From assembly GCA_028095005.1 (NCBI GenBank), contig CM051459.1, positions 315,768,513-315,832,512 on the forward strand: a stretch of 64,000 nt of DNA. Reading direction: 5' to 3'. The position numbers and the translations under genes are program-made. The first letter of the stretch is position 1. The number at the start of each line of letters is the position of its first letter. This document shows, one piece after another, positions 35,593-46,189 of this stretch. Origin of the DNA: Rhynchospora pubera. Its lineage: Eukaryota > Streptophyta > Magnoliopsida > Poales > Cyperaceae. The notes under the pieces were generated by a model. The model worked only from the letters and a program-made list of their open reading frames with translations, did not search any database and was not told the origin of the DNA.

Positions 35593-38500
35593 ATGAAGAA
35601 GACAACTCTTATCATCCTTTTTTTTCTTTTCTTTATGGGGCCAATTCAATCAGCTCCATCTAATGCATTCAACTCGATATTTAGCTTCGGTGATTCATAC
35701 ACCGACACTGGAAACATAAATGTGCTGGCTAAAAACGACTCATTATACACCGACAACTTGCCTTATGGAATGACTTTCTTCCACCGCCCCTCTAAGCGGT
35801 TCAGTGATGGAAGATTGATCGTGGACTTCCTCGGTATCTCTCACAATTCTTTCAATTAGCATTTTAATTTTAAAACACATTTTAGAATTAATATATTTAA
35901 CTGGAGTTTTGCTATGGTGAGTCGAGACTCACATGAGTCGTGCTCAAAAACTCTTAGATCTGGTTCAAAATGGCCAATCCAAATTTTTTTGAACGCTTCA
36001 GAAACTACTTAATCTAATTAACGATTTTCCAAAATTAAAAAAATAATTAAAAAATTTGAAAAAAAGATAAATTTTGGTCTATATGGAGATCTCAATAGGA
36101 AGACCGTATTAAACGGTTTGGATCGATCATTTTAAACCAGATCTAAGAGTTTTGAGCGCGACTCACCATAGCAAAACTCTATTTAATCGAGCAACTGTAT
36201 GCAGACTCTATATTATTTAGAAATGTTTTACAGAGATATGTATATTATTTACTGTCATCAAATTAAAATAGGCACGCCAGACTGCATGCACCTCAAGAGC
36301 CAATTGTAAATTTCAGATAACTTTTCCTTCATTTGCCTTTTCACAATTTTATTTGCATAGCTTTGATGAACTAATTTTGATAGTATCATATGATTAAAGA
36401 GCCACAAGTATATGCTATCATTACCACTCGTACAATAATCCTAAAAATAGATTATTTCTAAGAAATTGAGTATGAATATGTAATATAGACATCCGAGCTT
36501 TATGAGTTCTTGGTATTGAAATTTTATTTTTCTTATTTTTATTGAAGTTCAGGTATTTAATTTTTCAATAATAATGTTTTTCAAATATAAGAAAATATAA
36601 AAACTCAGATTCGTTTTTCAAAATACGAGTTTCGAACAACCGATCCAGAATTTAAATTTATTCTTCATATTAGAACCTTGTCAAAATTTAAATTTATATT
36701 TTTATGAATTTTCACTATATTTTATAATATTTTTAAATTGAAGTGTTTGTAATTCTTCAATTAAAGTGTTTTTAATAAAATTAGAAAAGATAGTAAAAAT
36801 ATTAGTTTGATTTCTAATAGAATTTCAGAGAAAAGTCCGAAGTAAAAACTTTCCAATTATTTAAAAAATTATCATAACCTATAGATATAGAGATAGAGAA
36901 AAAAAAAACCTATGGTGCAAACTAATGTACGGAAGGTTCGGTGCATATCGATCCAAACTCTTATATCTTCTTCAAAATGACCGATTCAAACCATCCAATA
37001 TGATCTCCCCATTGAAATCTCCTTGTCAACCAAATTTTAAATTTTTTTATATTTTTAAGTATATTTTTTTTCAAATTTTTAAAAACTACTATTTTTGAAC
37101 GGTTCAAAAAAAATTATATTAGCGATTTTCTAAAATTTGGAAAAAAAATACTTAAAAATTTCGAAAAATTATAAAATTTGGTCGGTAAGGATATTATAAT
37201 AGGGAGATCATATTGGATAGTTTTGATTGACCATTTTGAAACAAATCTAAAAATTTGGATCAGTATGCACCAAAACTTCCGTACATTAGTTTGCATCATA
37301 TGTTTTTTTTCTTTTTTTTTTCTCTCTCTATATATAGTGCGAAACTTTACAATGTAATTTGAAAGTTTTGGTTCGGACTCATTTTTCAAAATTGAATTTC
37401 AAATGACCGAAAAGTTTAATTATTTTTCTCCATGTTGTATGTTTCTAGTCAAATATACACACATTTAAATAAGTTGTTTGCGTTTGTCTTTTAATTATAC
37501 AGCGGAGGAGTTTGGCCTGCCCTATCTTAAACCTTACTTGGACAAAAATGATAGCTTTCGACTAGGAGCAAACTTTGCCGTATCAGGTGCAACAGCACTT
37601 GACGACACATTCTTCGAGCAGCACAATATTAAAAGATTTGAAGATCCAACAAACAATTCATTGTCGTCTCAACTAAAATGGTTTGAGGAGTTGAAGCCTT
37701 CGCTATGCCAAACAACGGAGGGTTTGTGACAATTATTTTTTTTCTACGTACCTGTATGACATGTTCAATTGAAATATTGAATCAATATGTCCCTTGAGAA
37801 TAAAATAACCGAGCACATGATTTTTTTAATCAGCATAGCCTATATTTTATATATAATAATAAACATATAAAATAATTAAGTAATTTTAGCAATAAATATG
37901 TCAAGGGCCACTAGTGGCGATGCCAGGTTTTAGAAAATGCAATATCTAAAAATAATAAAATATATTTTTTTTAATTTAAAAATAATGACACGTCGCTCAC
38001 AGTTCTGGTGGGTCCGAAAAAAGTTTATTTTTAAACATTGTAATTTTTAGAGCAGTAATTAGCTTTTTTTTAATAAAAAATAATTTTTCGAAAAATAATG
38101 AAGCACACTCCTATTGATGCGTCTTGAATTTTATTTTAAAAAGTAGTAATTAGTTTTCAAGAACAATAACACGCCACTCCTATTGATGCATGTGGAAAAT
38201 TTAAATTTTTTTCTATCTCCAAAACCTCATAGAATTGTGCTTTATTGCTAGACGTGCCACCTCCATTGCAACCCCCATGGCACCATTTCATTGGCATTTT
38301 GACATGTTTAGTATTAAAAATTTGTTTTATATATTTATTATTGAATATACTAAAAGTTATCTTTATTAAAAATTTGACGATGGACTAACAAGGAAATGTC
38401 GTTGTAATGCAGAATGCAAAGATTATTTTAGCAAGTCTCTATTCATTGTTGGACAAATTGAAGGAAATGACTACATCGTGATGTTTTCCGGTTTGTTGAG

Positions 38501-39433
38501 TGTGGAACAAATGATGTCTTATGTTTCAACAATTATTCAAACTATTGCAGGAACAATCAAGGTTCTTATAAACAACATAAAATTAACAAAAATTTGCAAA
38601 TAAGATCTATTTTCTTATCCAATGTACGAATGTACGTGCAAAATTCTATTATAAGATAATCAAGATAAATGTAAAAAAAAAAAGTTATACTTACGTACTC
38701 ATAAACTTCAAATAGGAACTTATTGATCAAGGTGCAAGGACAGTGGTGGTGTCAGGAAACATACCGATGGGTTGCCTTCCATCGCTTTTGACGATTCTCA
38801 AAAGCAGTGATTCCTCTATTTATGATCCTAAGACTGGATGTATTGAAAAATACAACATACTATCAAGAAACCATAATTCCCTTCTACTTGAGGCAGTAAA
38901 AAAACTTCGGATCAAGTATCCTCATGCAAAGATCATTTACGCAGATTTTTACAAACCTATTATCAATTTTATCAGGTTTCCACAACGTTTTGGTAAGCTA
39001 AAAAATGAATCAACAATTTTATTTTTAATAAACGAGTAAAATACTAATGTATTAGCCTTTAGAGATAATAATTTGGGCCCGCTTCGAGATATTTAATACT
39101 CCCTAAACAAATGTTAACAACTTAATTATCATTATTGCAAGACACAATTAATTACACAAATGTACTTTTTCTAGTCTTAAAGACAGTTGATATTTTGTTA
39201 TTTCAGGATTTACATCTAAACCACTCGTTGTATGCTGTGGAATTGGTGGTGAATACAATTGGTACCAGCCCAGAATGTGCGGCACGCCAGGTGTTACTGC
39301 ATGCCAGAATCCATTAACATATGTGAATTGGGATGGCCTGCGCTTAACCGAGGCATCTTACCGTTATGTTTCCAATAGCTGGTTAAAAGGTCCCCATGCC
39401 GATCCACCGATACTTGATGCTCATACAAACTAA
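35593..39433 (+). CDS. GDSL esterase/lipase, five exons, catalytic His replaced
   Basis: Exons 35593-35833, 37503-37721, 38413-38561, 38716-38992 and 39207-39433 join with GT-AG introns and consistent phases (1,1,0,1) to 370 residues, normal for plant GDSL enzymes. Residues 1-20 form a signal peptide (MKKTTLIILFFLFFMGPIQS), implying secretion. Family blocks: FGDSYTDTGN with nucleophile Ser35; GANFAVSGAT with Gly102; EGNDY with Asn172; and block V, WDGLRLTEASYR, with Asp338. The catalytic His expected in WDG-x-H-L-T is Arg341 (CGC at 39341-39343; CAC->CGC is one change). Motifs such as PYG.TFFHRP..RFSDGRLIVDF, SGNIPMGCLP and CCGIGGEYNWY place it near the acetylajmalan/sinapine esterase-like clade, but the substrate cannot be told. 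Splicing looks intact, so it may be a non-catalytic or altered member. AATAAA overlaps the stop codon. Confidence 0.9.
35901..36179. mobile_element. MITE in GDSL intron 1 (copy 1)
   Basis: Terminal inverted repeats start GAGTTTTGCTATGGTGAGTC at 35904 and end in the reverse complement at 36179; similarity continues inward through the ACTCTTAGATCTGGTTCAAAAT block. A candidate 7-bp duplication TATTTAA flanks it (35894-35900 and 36180-36186), which would put three extra bases (CTG) at the left end. It has no coding capacity. It shares its subterminal sequence with the second MITE at 36881. Confidence 0.75.
36881..37336. mobile_element. Foldback MITE in GDSL intron 1 (copy 2)
   Basis: The left arm (about 36881-37075) and right arm (about 37130-37336) are imperfect inverted repeats covering almost the whole element. 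Both contain GCAAACTAATGTACGGAAG and a CAATATGATCTCCC block. The transcript would fold into one long hairpin. The segment ATCCAAACTCTTATATCTTCTTC resembles the subterminal part of the MITE at 35901, so the two are diverged members of one family. Confidence 0.75.
37722..38412 (+). other. Intron 2 of the GDSL gene
   Basis: GT at 37722 and AG at 38411-38412 bound 691 bp. It contains degenerate internal repeats around (G/A)TAGTAATTAG and CACTCCTATTGATGC(G/A)T (38106-38190), but no element with clear ends. Confidence 0.6.
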
Positions 39434-40035
39434 TAAAGTTTACTACCGGAGCATATAAATTGCTACTAATATCGTATATTTCTTTTCTTAGTGTCAAACA
39501 AAATATCCTTATTCATGGCTCATCCAAACACACACCTATATGATTTGAGGTAAATTTGCCAAAATAAGAGAACAACTGTGCTCTCAAAGTCATCTTCAAT
39601 GCTTTAATATAAAGTAAATATAAATATATAACTGTGTTCTCAAAGTCATTTTCAATGCTTTAAGAAAGTACCAGTAAAAGTATTTTTGAATAAATAAAGA
39701 TAATAAATTGGATTATGCTGAATTTTCTAGTGAATGTATATTTTCTTTCATCACAACAAAATAAATATAGGCTTTAGAAGGATTTCTACTTGCAAATAAA
39801 AAATATATTTGAATAATTTGTTACGACAAATATTACAGTCGAATGGTTAACTAAAAATTAATATATATATAGTAAATGTAAGCAAACAAAAAAACTGACC
39901 AGCTAGATTCTCGTGAAAAGCAAAAACACAAAACAAATCAATATCTGTACTCTTTAAAAAAGGTTTTGTGCGATTTGATCCGTGTTCGGAAATCAATCGC
40001 TAGATGAAGAATCAACGCATATCAGTTTTTGCTCG
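39434..40035. other. Intergenic, with a diverged tandem repeat
   Basis: No gene is seen. AACTGTG(C/T)TCTCAAAGTCAT followed by TTCAATGCTTTA occurs at about 39573 and 39627. The rest is AT-rich spacer between the GDSL gene and the MULE. Confidence 0.5.
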
Positions 40036-40044
40036 CTTTCTCTT
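40036..40044. repeat. 9-bp target-site duplication of MULE, left
   Basis: CTTTCTCTT precedes the left TIR and is exactly repeated after the right TIR at 42375-42383. A 9-bp duplication is characteristic of Mutator-superfamily insertion. Confidence 0.92.
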
Positions 40045-40225
40045 CCGAAATTATTTAATATAAAAATTCAGACACCAAAAAATTTAATACAAAGAATTAT
40101 TATTTTTTTTTTAATAAGAAGAAAGTTCCAACGCGTTTATAAACCGCGCCTCTCTCTCTCCTCTTGAACGCGTTTTATAAACGCGTTACAGGCCTTAAAA
40201 CGCGTTTATAAAACGCGCTAGAAGC
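40045..40225 (+). repeat. Left TIR of MULE
   Basis: It is 181 bp, almost identical to the reverse complement of 42194-42374. It includes the block AACGCGTTTATAAACCGCGC, a CT-rich tract and two further palindromes. Differences from the right TIR are a few single-base changes and indels (e.g. CTCTTGAACG versus CTCTCGAACG). Confidence 0.9.
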
Positions 40226-40405
40226 CTGAACTTTCGGAATAGTTAAAACGCAATTAACGCGTTTATAAAACACGCTAGAAGGCTTGTTACCCGTTTATAA
40301 AACGCGCTAGAAGCCTGAACATTCCCACTTCGATCAAACTTTAGTCATTTCGATCGAACTTTAGTCATTTCTGTCTATAAGTTTGTGAATTTATAAACGC
40401 GTTAT
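40131..40405 (+). repeat. Palindromic ACGCGTTTATAAACGCG motifs, left side
   Basis: Near-palindromes centred on TTTATAAA flanked by CGCG occur at about 40131, 40168, 40198, 40258, 40290 and 40389. Three are followed by CTAGAAG. The matching right-side set lies at 42121-42290. Spacing is irregular, so they look like clustered protein-binding sites rather than a simple satellite. Confidence 0.75.
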
Positions 40406-40411
40406 TTGAAG

Positions 40412-40420
40412 TTATATAAG
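40412..40420 (+). promoter_or_regulatory. TATA box of the MULE gene
   Basis: TTATATAAG lies about 85 bp upstream of the ATG at 40501, just inside the palindromic motif cluster, a plausible arrangement for autoregulation. Confidence 0.5.
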
Positions 40421-40500
40421 ACTATACATTCTCGCAAAATTTAAATCGTCAACAACAGATTATCTCTTACAATTTAAAAACTTATCAATCAAATCCAAAA

Positions 40501-41634
40501 ATGTCTACAATTACAATATATGTCAACCAATGTCCAACTTTTGGTGCTTCTTACTTCCACATCGGTTGTAGTATGCATACCACATTTGCTGAAATTCGAA
40601 ATGAATTATACAGCAGGCTACAGATTTTAGAAACCCAGTACACTTTGAATATCCATGGTCGTTACAATGAAATTGTAAATGGGAGATATGAATCACTATT
40701 TCTTCCTGTAAATTCTGAAGATCAATGGCGCCTTTTTTACCACGAGACATTCGAGACGAGAGGGTTAACGATTATTGAGTTGCATGTTGATTTCATCCCC
40801 GTATATGGCACGGGACCAGATCTGAACCTAACACCCCTTTACGAGCCCGGTAGCAGTGAGCCAAACACTTCCTTAAACCTTATGTGTGGCCAGCAATCCA
40901 CCCCTTACCAATACACTGGCGAACAGTCCGTTCCTACGCAAGACAATAACACATCAGGAGATGAAGTCGAGGTTGCCGATGGTGATGAAGATGAGGGTCC
41001 GGCGACTTACTCCGACCTTCCTACCGGAGAAGAAAATACCGATGTGGAGGACTTCTCCGAGAGAGAAGTGCCTTTTTATTCAAACTGCGACCAGCCATAC
41101 GTTTCAGGAAGGACGGACTTGCACCATCCTGTAAGTGAATTGTGTGATATTTCTATGTTTGAGTATGCTGGTATGCCGGAGCGTAGTTTAGGGCCACAAG
41201 GCGAACTTGCTGTTGGTAAACGATTCGGTTCCAAAAAACAATTAATTCTAGCTGTCTGTGATGTTTCATGCAAAACAAATCGAGAAATTCGAACGGAAAC
41301 TAGCAATAAACAAAAAATTGTAATGGTTTGCATGCAAAAACCGAATTGTAAGTGGCGATTGTATGGTAGACGTGAGAGTTATAATACAAATTGGAAGATC
41401 TCTACCAATCCAAATGAGCATATTTGTTCGAGACCCCCGGGCCAAAAAGGTCACGCAAACCTTACAGCTAGTCTCATTGCCGAACACGTTAGGGATGAAT
41501 TGAAAAAAAATTTGGAAAAAAGTGTCCAGGACATAGGAAGCCTCATAAGGGCTAAATATCCACGTATTGAACCGACTTATAATAAACTATGGCGTGGGAG
41601 GGAGCGAGCGTTGGAGCAATTAGGTTTTCTATAA
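40501..41634 (+). CDS. MURA-like protein with N-terminal and DNA-binding domains only
   Basis: An intact 377-codon frame. Residues 1-105 (MSTITIYVNQCPTFGASYFH...) look like the beta-rich N-terminal region of MULE transposases. Residues about 110-200 form an acidic linker (EVEVADGDEDEGP). Residues about 230-320 match the MuDR-type DNA-binding domain (Pfam DBD_Tnp_Mut): GELAVGKRFGSKKQL, then C277-x5-C283 and H307-x-C309, a WRKY/GCM1-like CCHC zinc site. The tail (YPRIEPTYNKLWRGRERALEQLGFL) is the conserved Y.K.WR.+E.AL helix that in full transposases leads into the DDE catalytic domain. Here the protein stops right there, so the DDE and SWIM domains (several hundred residues) are absent. It can probably bind TIRs but not cut DNA. 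A repressor role, like truncated P-element repressors, is inference. Confidence 0.88.
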   Translation: MSTITIYVNQCPTFGASYFHIGCSMHTTFAEIRNELYSRLQILETQYTLNIHGRYNEIVNGRYESLFLPVNSEDQWRLFYHETFETRGLTIIELHVDFIPVYGTGPDLNLTPLYEPGSSEPNTSLNLMCGQQSTPYQYTGEQSVPTQDNNTSGDEVEVADGDEDEGPATYSDLPTGEENTDVEDFSEREVPFYSNCDQPYVSGRTDLHHPVSELCDISMFEYAGMPERSLGPQGELAVGKRFGSKKQLILAVCDVSCKTNREIRTETSNKQKIVMVCMQKPNCKWRLYGRRESYNTNWKISTNPNEHICSRPPGQKGHANLTASLIAEHVRDELKKNLEKSVQDIGSLIRAKYPRIEPTYNKLWRGRERALEQLGFL

Positions 41635-42193
41635 TTAGATGTTTTTATTATTGTGTGTTCTATTATTATCTGTTTTCTTTTATGTTTTAGTATATGTATT
41701 AATTCGTGTTTTAGTATATGTATTAATTCGTGTAGTATATGTGTTGTAAGTTTTATTATCTAATTTATTTTAGTTTTTATTTTATCCATTTCCATTTTTA
41801 TTGTGAAATTCAAAATATTAATATTAAAAGACTTAATATTTATTTAAATTATATTAGACATTACAACTCAATAAACATTATAATAAAAAACACAATACAA
41901 ATTAAAAATTACAATTTATTAAAATTTTGAACCACACAATACACAATTAAAAAAATTACAAAATACATGAGGCTATTAGTTTCGCACCAACTAATATTAT
42001 TTTGCATTCCACCATCTAACTCTTCTTTTTCTCTCATTTTTTTCTTTTTTTCAGATTTTTCTCCTTTTTTTTTATTTTGGACGACAGAAGGTTGGGTATT
42101 TATATGGAAATTAGATCTCTCGAACGCGTTTTATAAACGCGTAAAATCAGAAAATTACGCGCAAAGTCAGAAACTTTCGCCACAATCACTGCA
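41635..42193 (+). other. AT-rich 3' region inside the MULE
   Basis: This is non-coding, very AT-rich sequence between the stop codon and the right TIR, where the missing catalytic exons of a full element would be. TTTTAGTATATGTATTAATTCGTG is a 24-bp unit, cited here by its start TTTTAGTATATG, repeated in tandem at about 41685 and 41712. No transposase remnant is recognised. Confidence 0.6.
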
Positions 42194-42290
42194 GCTTCTA
42201 GCGCGTTTTATAAACGCGTTTTAAGGCCTGTAACGCGTTTATAAAACGCGTTCGAGAGGAGAGAGAGAGGCGCGGTTTATAAACGCGTTG
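42121..42290 (+). repeat. Palindromic ACGCGTTTATAAACGCG motifs, right side
   Basis: Copies occur at about 42123, 42201, 42232 and 42272. They mirror the left-side cluster and overlap the right TIR. Confidence 0.75.
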
Positions 42291-42374
42291 GAACTTTAAT
42301 CTTATTAAAAAAAAATAAATAATTCTTTGTATTAAATTTTTTGGTGTCTGAATTTTTATATTAAATAATTTCGG
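42194..42374 (-). repeat. Right TIR of MULE
   Basis: It is 181 bp, inverse of 40045-40225, ending AATTTCGG. It is directly followed by the TSD CTTTCTCTT. Confidence 0.9.
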
Positions 42375-42383
42375 CTTTCTCTT

Positions 42384-45300
42384 TCTCCAATGCTATATAG
42401 GGTTCTCCAATAGTGTGTGTCGTATAAAAACGATCACGTTAGAATCTCGTGTCGTGTCGTATAAAAAACTATCGTGTTGGTGTCTCGTGCCGTGTCGTGT
42501 TGACACGAATTACTTTTTTAATCGCGTCATGTACCATGTAGTGCTAAATAATGAAAGGAGCTAATTAACACGACATGTATTTTGACATGACACAACTAAC
42601 ACATCGTGTCGTGTCGTGTTGGCACGTCGTATTATTCGTGTAGGATTATTTTATTATTCTTAAAATAAAAAATATTAAAAAATTAAAAGTAAAAGAAATT
42701 TTACTCAATCGTAATAATTTATTATTATTTGGTTAAGTTTAAACTTTTTAATTATATTTTTTAGAAAAAATAATAATTAAATAAAAATAATATGAGCCTG
42801 GTAAATAATATGATGTAGTTGTTTGACCCCAAGGCGATAAATTCAAAAAATCAATGGATAATTTCATGACAAATAAATGTGAAGAGTTTAGAAAATTCAA
42901 GAAAAATACTTAATGGACCCTAAAATTTATAGAAAAATATCCAAAAATCCAGGACACCATGATAAAAATATCATTCATAGAAATCACCCATAGAATTTAT
43001 AAGGACCTCATTCTATGCAAAGAAGTCCCCAATTTTATAGAAAATAAATAAAATAGTAAAAAGGGGTAATTTCAGAAAAATCTATGAACCACTGGATTCC
43101 AAATATTTTTGTGAATGTTGAGATAAAATTTCATGAAAATATTCTAATAGAAAGACCTTCAAATAAGTTTTCTAGGATCAGCAGTAAATGAAAATCAATT
43201 TAAATGAAGGAATGGAGATCTTCAATGTGACATAAATGAAAATCAATTTAAATGAAAATCAATTTAAAAGAACCAAAAGAAATTCAAATTCCCTCATTTA
43301 CAGAAGGGACGTAGGCGCACTTGTTCTTTCATACACCGTGTAAAAATGGTGAATAGCTTTCATTTGGTGTACGGTGAGCCGAGCCTGCGCATAACAAGTG
43401 GGGCCCGCAGACGAAGGGATCATCCCTTCCAACACAGAATAGAAGAGAGTGAAGCTCAAAGAGAAATGGAAGCGATGCCGTAACTGCCTCCAACTAATTC
43501 TGCTCGAACCCCAGCCGAGTGGACCCCACTGCGACACAACGGCGTCCATCAGATTAAGCCCCAAAGAATCAACGCTTGAGATCAATCGAGACTGTAACAA
43601 CCTATAACCGCCATGGTCAACTCACCTCTCCTTCCTTGTTGACTGACCCAGAAAAAACAGTGTAACGCAATCACAGCCGTAGGATGGAGGGTCGATCCGT
43701 GTGCTCTCCAACGGACGATCAAGATGAATTGAAGACTGAATATTATTGAAGAAGGGACTGACCTCCAGGGGCTATAAGTAGGCCATCGCAAGACAGAGAA
43801 GGGGTTCCACTTTCACTCCATTTCGGGCTGTTCTTCTCCAATTTCTTTCGACACTAGGAGACACACACACACAAGGGATATGCTAGACAGATTCTCCATT
43901 GTTAGTATAGGCAGTGAGAGAGAAAGGAAGGGCATTTCATCAAACACTTAGTTAGCAAGTGTAGAATAGCGAAATTAGGCGATTCTGAGATCAATTCTCT
44001 GATTGTAATTTAAGGAAAGGTAAGAGATAAAGGCAAGAAATAGGTTTGTAACTTAAATTCAGAGCTTAATCAAGAGAAGTTTCGATCTTTCAAATCTTGA
44101 ATCGGTTCTTTTTGCACAATTTCAGATATGTTAAATCTCAGTTTCATGTTGTTTCTTTAATTGAAATTAAGGTTCTTCTTGATCGATTCTCTTGGATTGG
44201 ATAGCATTTTCTTCTCTTCTCTTCTCTTCTTTTATTTTCTATATTCTCTTCTCACACACACAACAACACGCCACGGCTGGAGATCTCTCCTGTCCCTGGT
44301 TTACACAATGCCTCGGCTATGGTTTCCTCAGTCCCTGGCTTCCATTACCTCGACTGGAGTTTCTCCAGTCCCGGGTACCTTTCTCTTTCAATGGTCTTGA
44401 GCCATGGCTAGAGAAACCACGTTGATCGGATGTAAAATAAAATGCTGCCAAAACCTTGTTAGATCAAAATCTATAGTATTAATTAAAGGCCGTGGGTGTC
44501 GTGGACCGTTTTTTTTTCCGTTAGCGACACGACAATCTGAATCATTCATCCGCTTACGCTGAAATCTAATCGTCCCCTTTTTCTCCAGTCTAGCGCCCCT
44601 ACTCAACTCTTCTCTCTCTGCCTCCTCCTCCGCCGACTTCGCGCACCCTCATTCCCTCTTTCACACGCCTCTCTTGTCACCTTTCGGCCGCCTCCTCCAA
44701 TCCTCCTCCTCCTCTGCCAATTTCTCGATTTCAACACGGCAATTCGAAACATTTTTACGCTAAAATCTCCTTTTTGTTTCTCCTCATTTTATAGACATAT
44801 CAGGGCCTCCCTTAATTAAACTCCTCTCTCTCTGCCTCCGTCGATTTCGCGCATGGCGCACCCCTAATCCCCATCCTCCCTTTCGCGCACCTATCTCTCT
44901 GCCTCCTCCGTCAATACCGCTCCCTCGATAATAACAATTTAATAGTTTGGAGAACCGTCTCTGCACCCCAAATCAGAACGCTCATGCATCCTGCTTTTAG
45001 GTTTGATAATTTCTCCTCTTTCTTTCATACGGTAAGATCAATTTTGATTTATTTATTATTATTATTTTTGCTTGAAACCTTTCAGTACATTTATTTTTTT
45101 TCTAGGCTGGAAGGATAATGGTTGGATTGGTAAAGATAAGGAGACCAACGCCATAGAGAAAAGGAGAGATCAGGAGAGGCTAAAGGGATGCCATCGAAAG
45201 AAAAATCACCCCATTGCTTTTCCCTTTGCACTGATCCCATGAATCCATGATTTTTCCTTTCTATTCCCTTTAAGGTATTGTATACATCTACCTTTATCAC

Positions 45301-46184
45301 TCTCTTTTTTTTTTAAATTGTTCTTCTTTCTAACTAATTGAAAATCGTGGGATAGGTGCGGAACTTCAAAAGGGAAAAGAGGAAGCAATTGAAGAAATTA
45401 TATTCAGTAAGTATCCTTAATTTTAAACTTCTTCATTTCTTTTTTTTTTGAGGTGATTGTTAATCAAATTCAGTCAATTAATAGATGTGAGTTTGTTGAA
45501 CTAAGATATTTGCTTATCTAACTTTTTTTAGTTATAAAAAACAAAGTCAGTAAATTGAAAGAAGTTAACTATTCTGGTATCTTTGGCTTTACAGGAGATC
45601 AGTTTAGGTTTTGTAGTAAGGCCTTTCCTTGGCTTTGCAGGACTTAGTTAAAAAACGAAGTCTTGACTCTACAACTCAGTTCCTCAAGTTTTGTGGTAAG
45701 GCCAGTCGCATTTGGTGGTTATACGCAAACAAGAACAAATATCCACCCAACATGTAATATACTGAATACAAATTATCTTGCATCTCCATTTATGAAAGTG
45801 ACCAGAATGGTTCCAGTACTGGGTTCTTGATCTAATAAATTACGACTGTTTAATTCCTTCTAATGTGTCGATTTATTTTGACATATCACATCCTTGGCAG
45901 ATGCCTCTTACTTTGATTGTCGCATGGGTGAAGGGAGACAACATGGCTCTTAATTTTAGCCTCCTTGAGTCTTCCTCTTAGGACATGGCAATTTTTGCTA
46001 CAGGCTTCACACTTCATGTATCTTTTTTCATTTCAGCTTTTTCTTTATGGCTTCTTATTTACAAATTAGATGCATTTGATTATATAGTTTGTTCTTTATG
46101 GCTTCTTATATCGTATTCAGGTTCATGCGAGAGTTTTTCATGCAACAACCCTTGACTCTGTGAGTAGTCGCAAAAGAATTAGAA
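42384..46184. other. Non-coding region left of the large gypsy element
   Basis: No protein gene is recognised. Visible: a GTGTCGTGTCG-rich repeat tract at 42418-42640; a TATAAG box near 43778 followed by a leader-like stretch with an AC microsatellite (43861); a CTTCT microsatellite near 44205-44230; GC-richer sequence at 44500-44930; and several short segments with good splice signals between 45100 and 46189. These could be exons of a non-coding or broken transcript. Confidence 0.4.
45355..46184 (+). other. Exon-like segments with splice signals, product unknown
   Basis: Acceptor/donor pairs are visible: GGATAG|gtgcgg ... attca|GTAAGT (45355-45405); TTTACAG|gagatc ... GTAAGG (about 45596-45617); TTTGCAG|gactta ... 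GTAAGG (about 45641-45692); GGCAG|atgcct near 45901; and ATTCAG|gttcat near 46122, running to GTAAG at 46185. No long frame connects them. It could be a lncRNA or gene remnant; I do not recognise a product. Confidence 0.25.
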
Positions 46185-46189
46185 GTAAG
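46185..46189. repeat. Target-site duplication GTAAG, left
   Basis: GTAAG before the left LTR is repeated at 60058-60062 after the right LTR. Confidence 0.9.

Larger units (their letters stand above)
40045..42374 (+). mobile_element. Mutator-like element (MULE) with a DBD-only gene
   Basis: The element is 2,330 bp with 181-bp terminal inverted repeats (40045-40225 and 42194-42374; start CCGAAATTATTTAATA) and a perfect 9-bp TSD. It holds one intact gene (40501-41634) in plus orientation that lacks the transposase catalytic domain. The subterminal DNA is packed with near-palindromes of the form ACGCGTTT(T)ATAAA(A)CGCG. High TIR similarity and an exact TSD indicate fairly recent activity. With no DDE domain, the element must be mobilised in trans. 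Confidence 0.93.
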
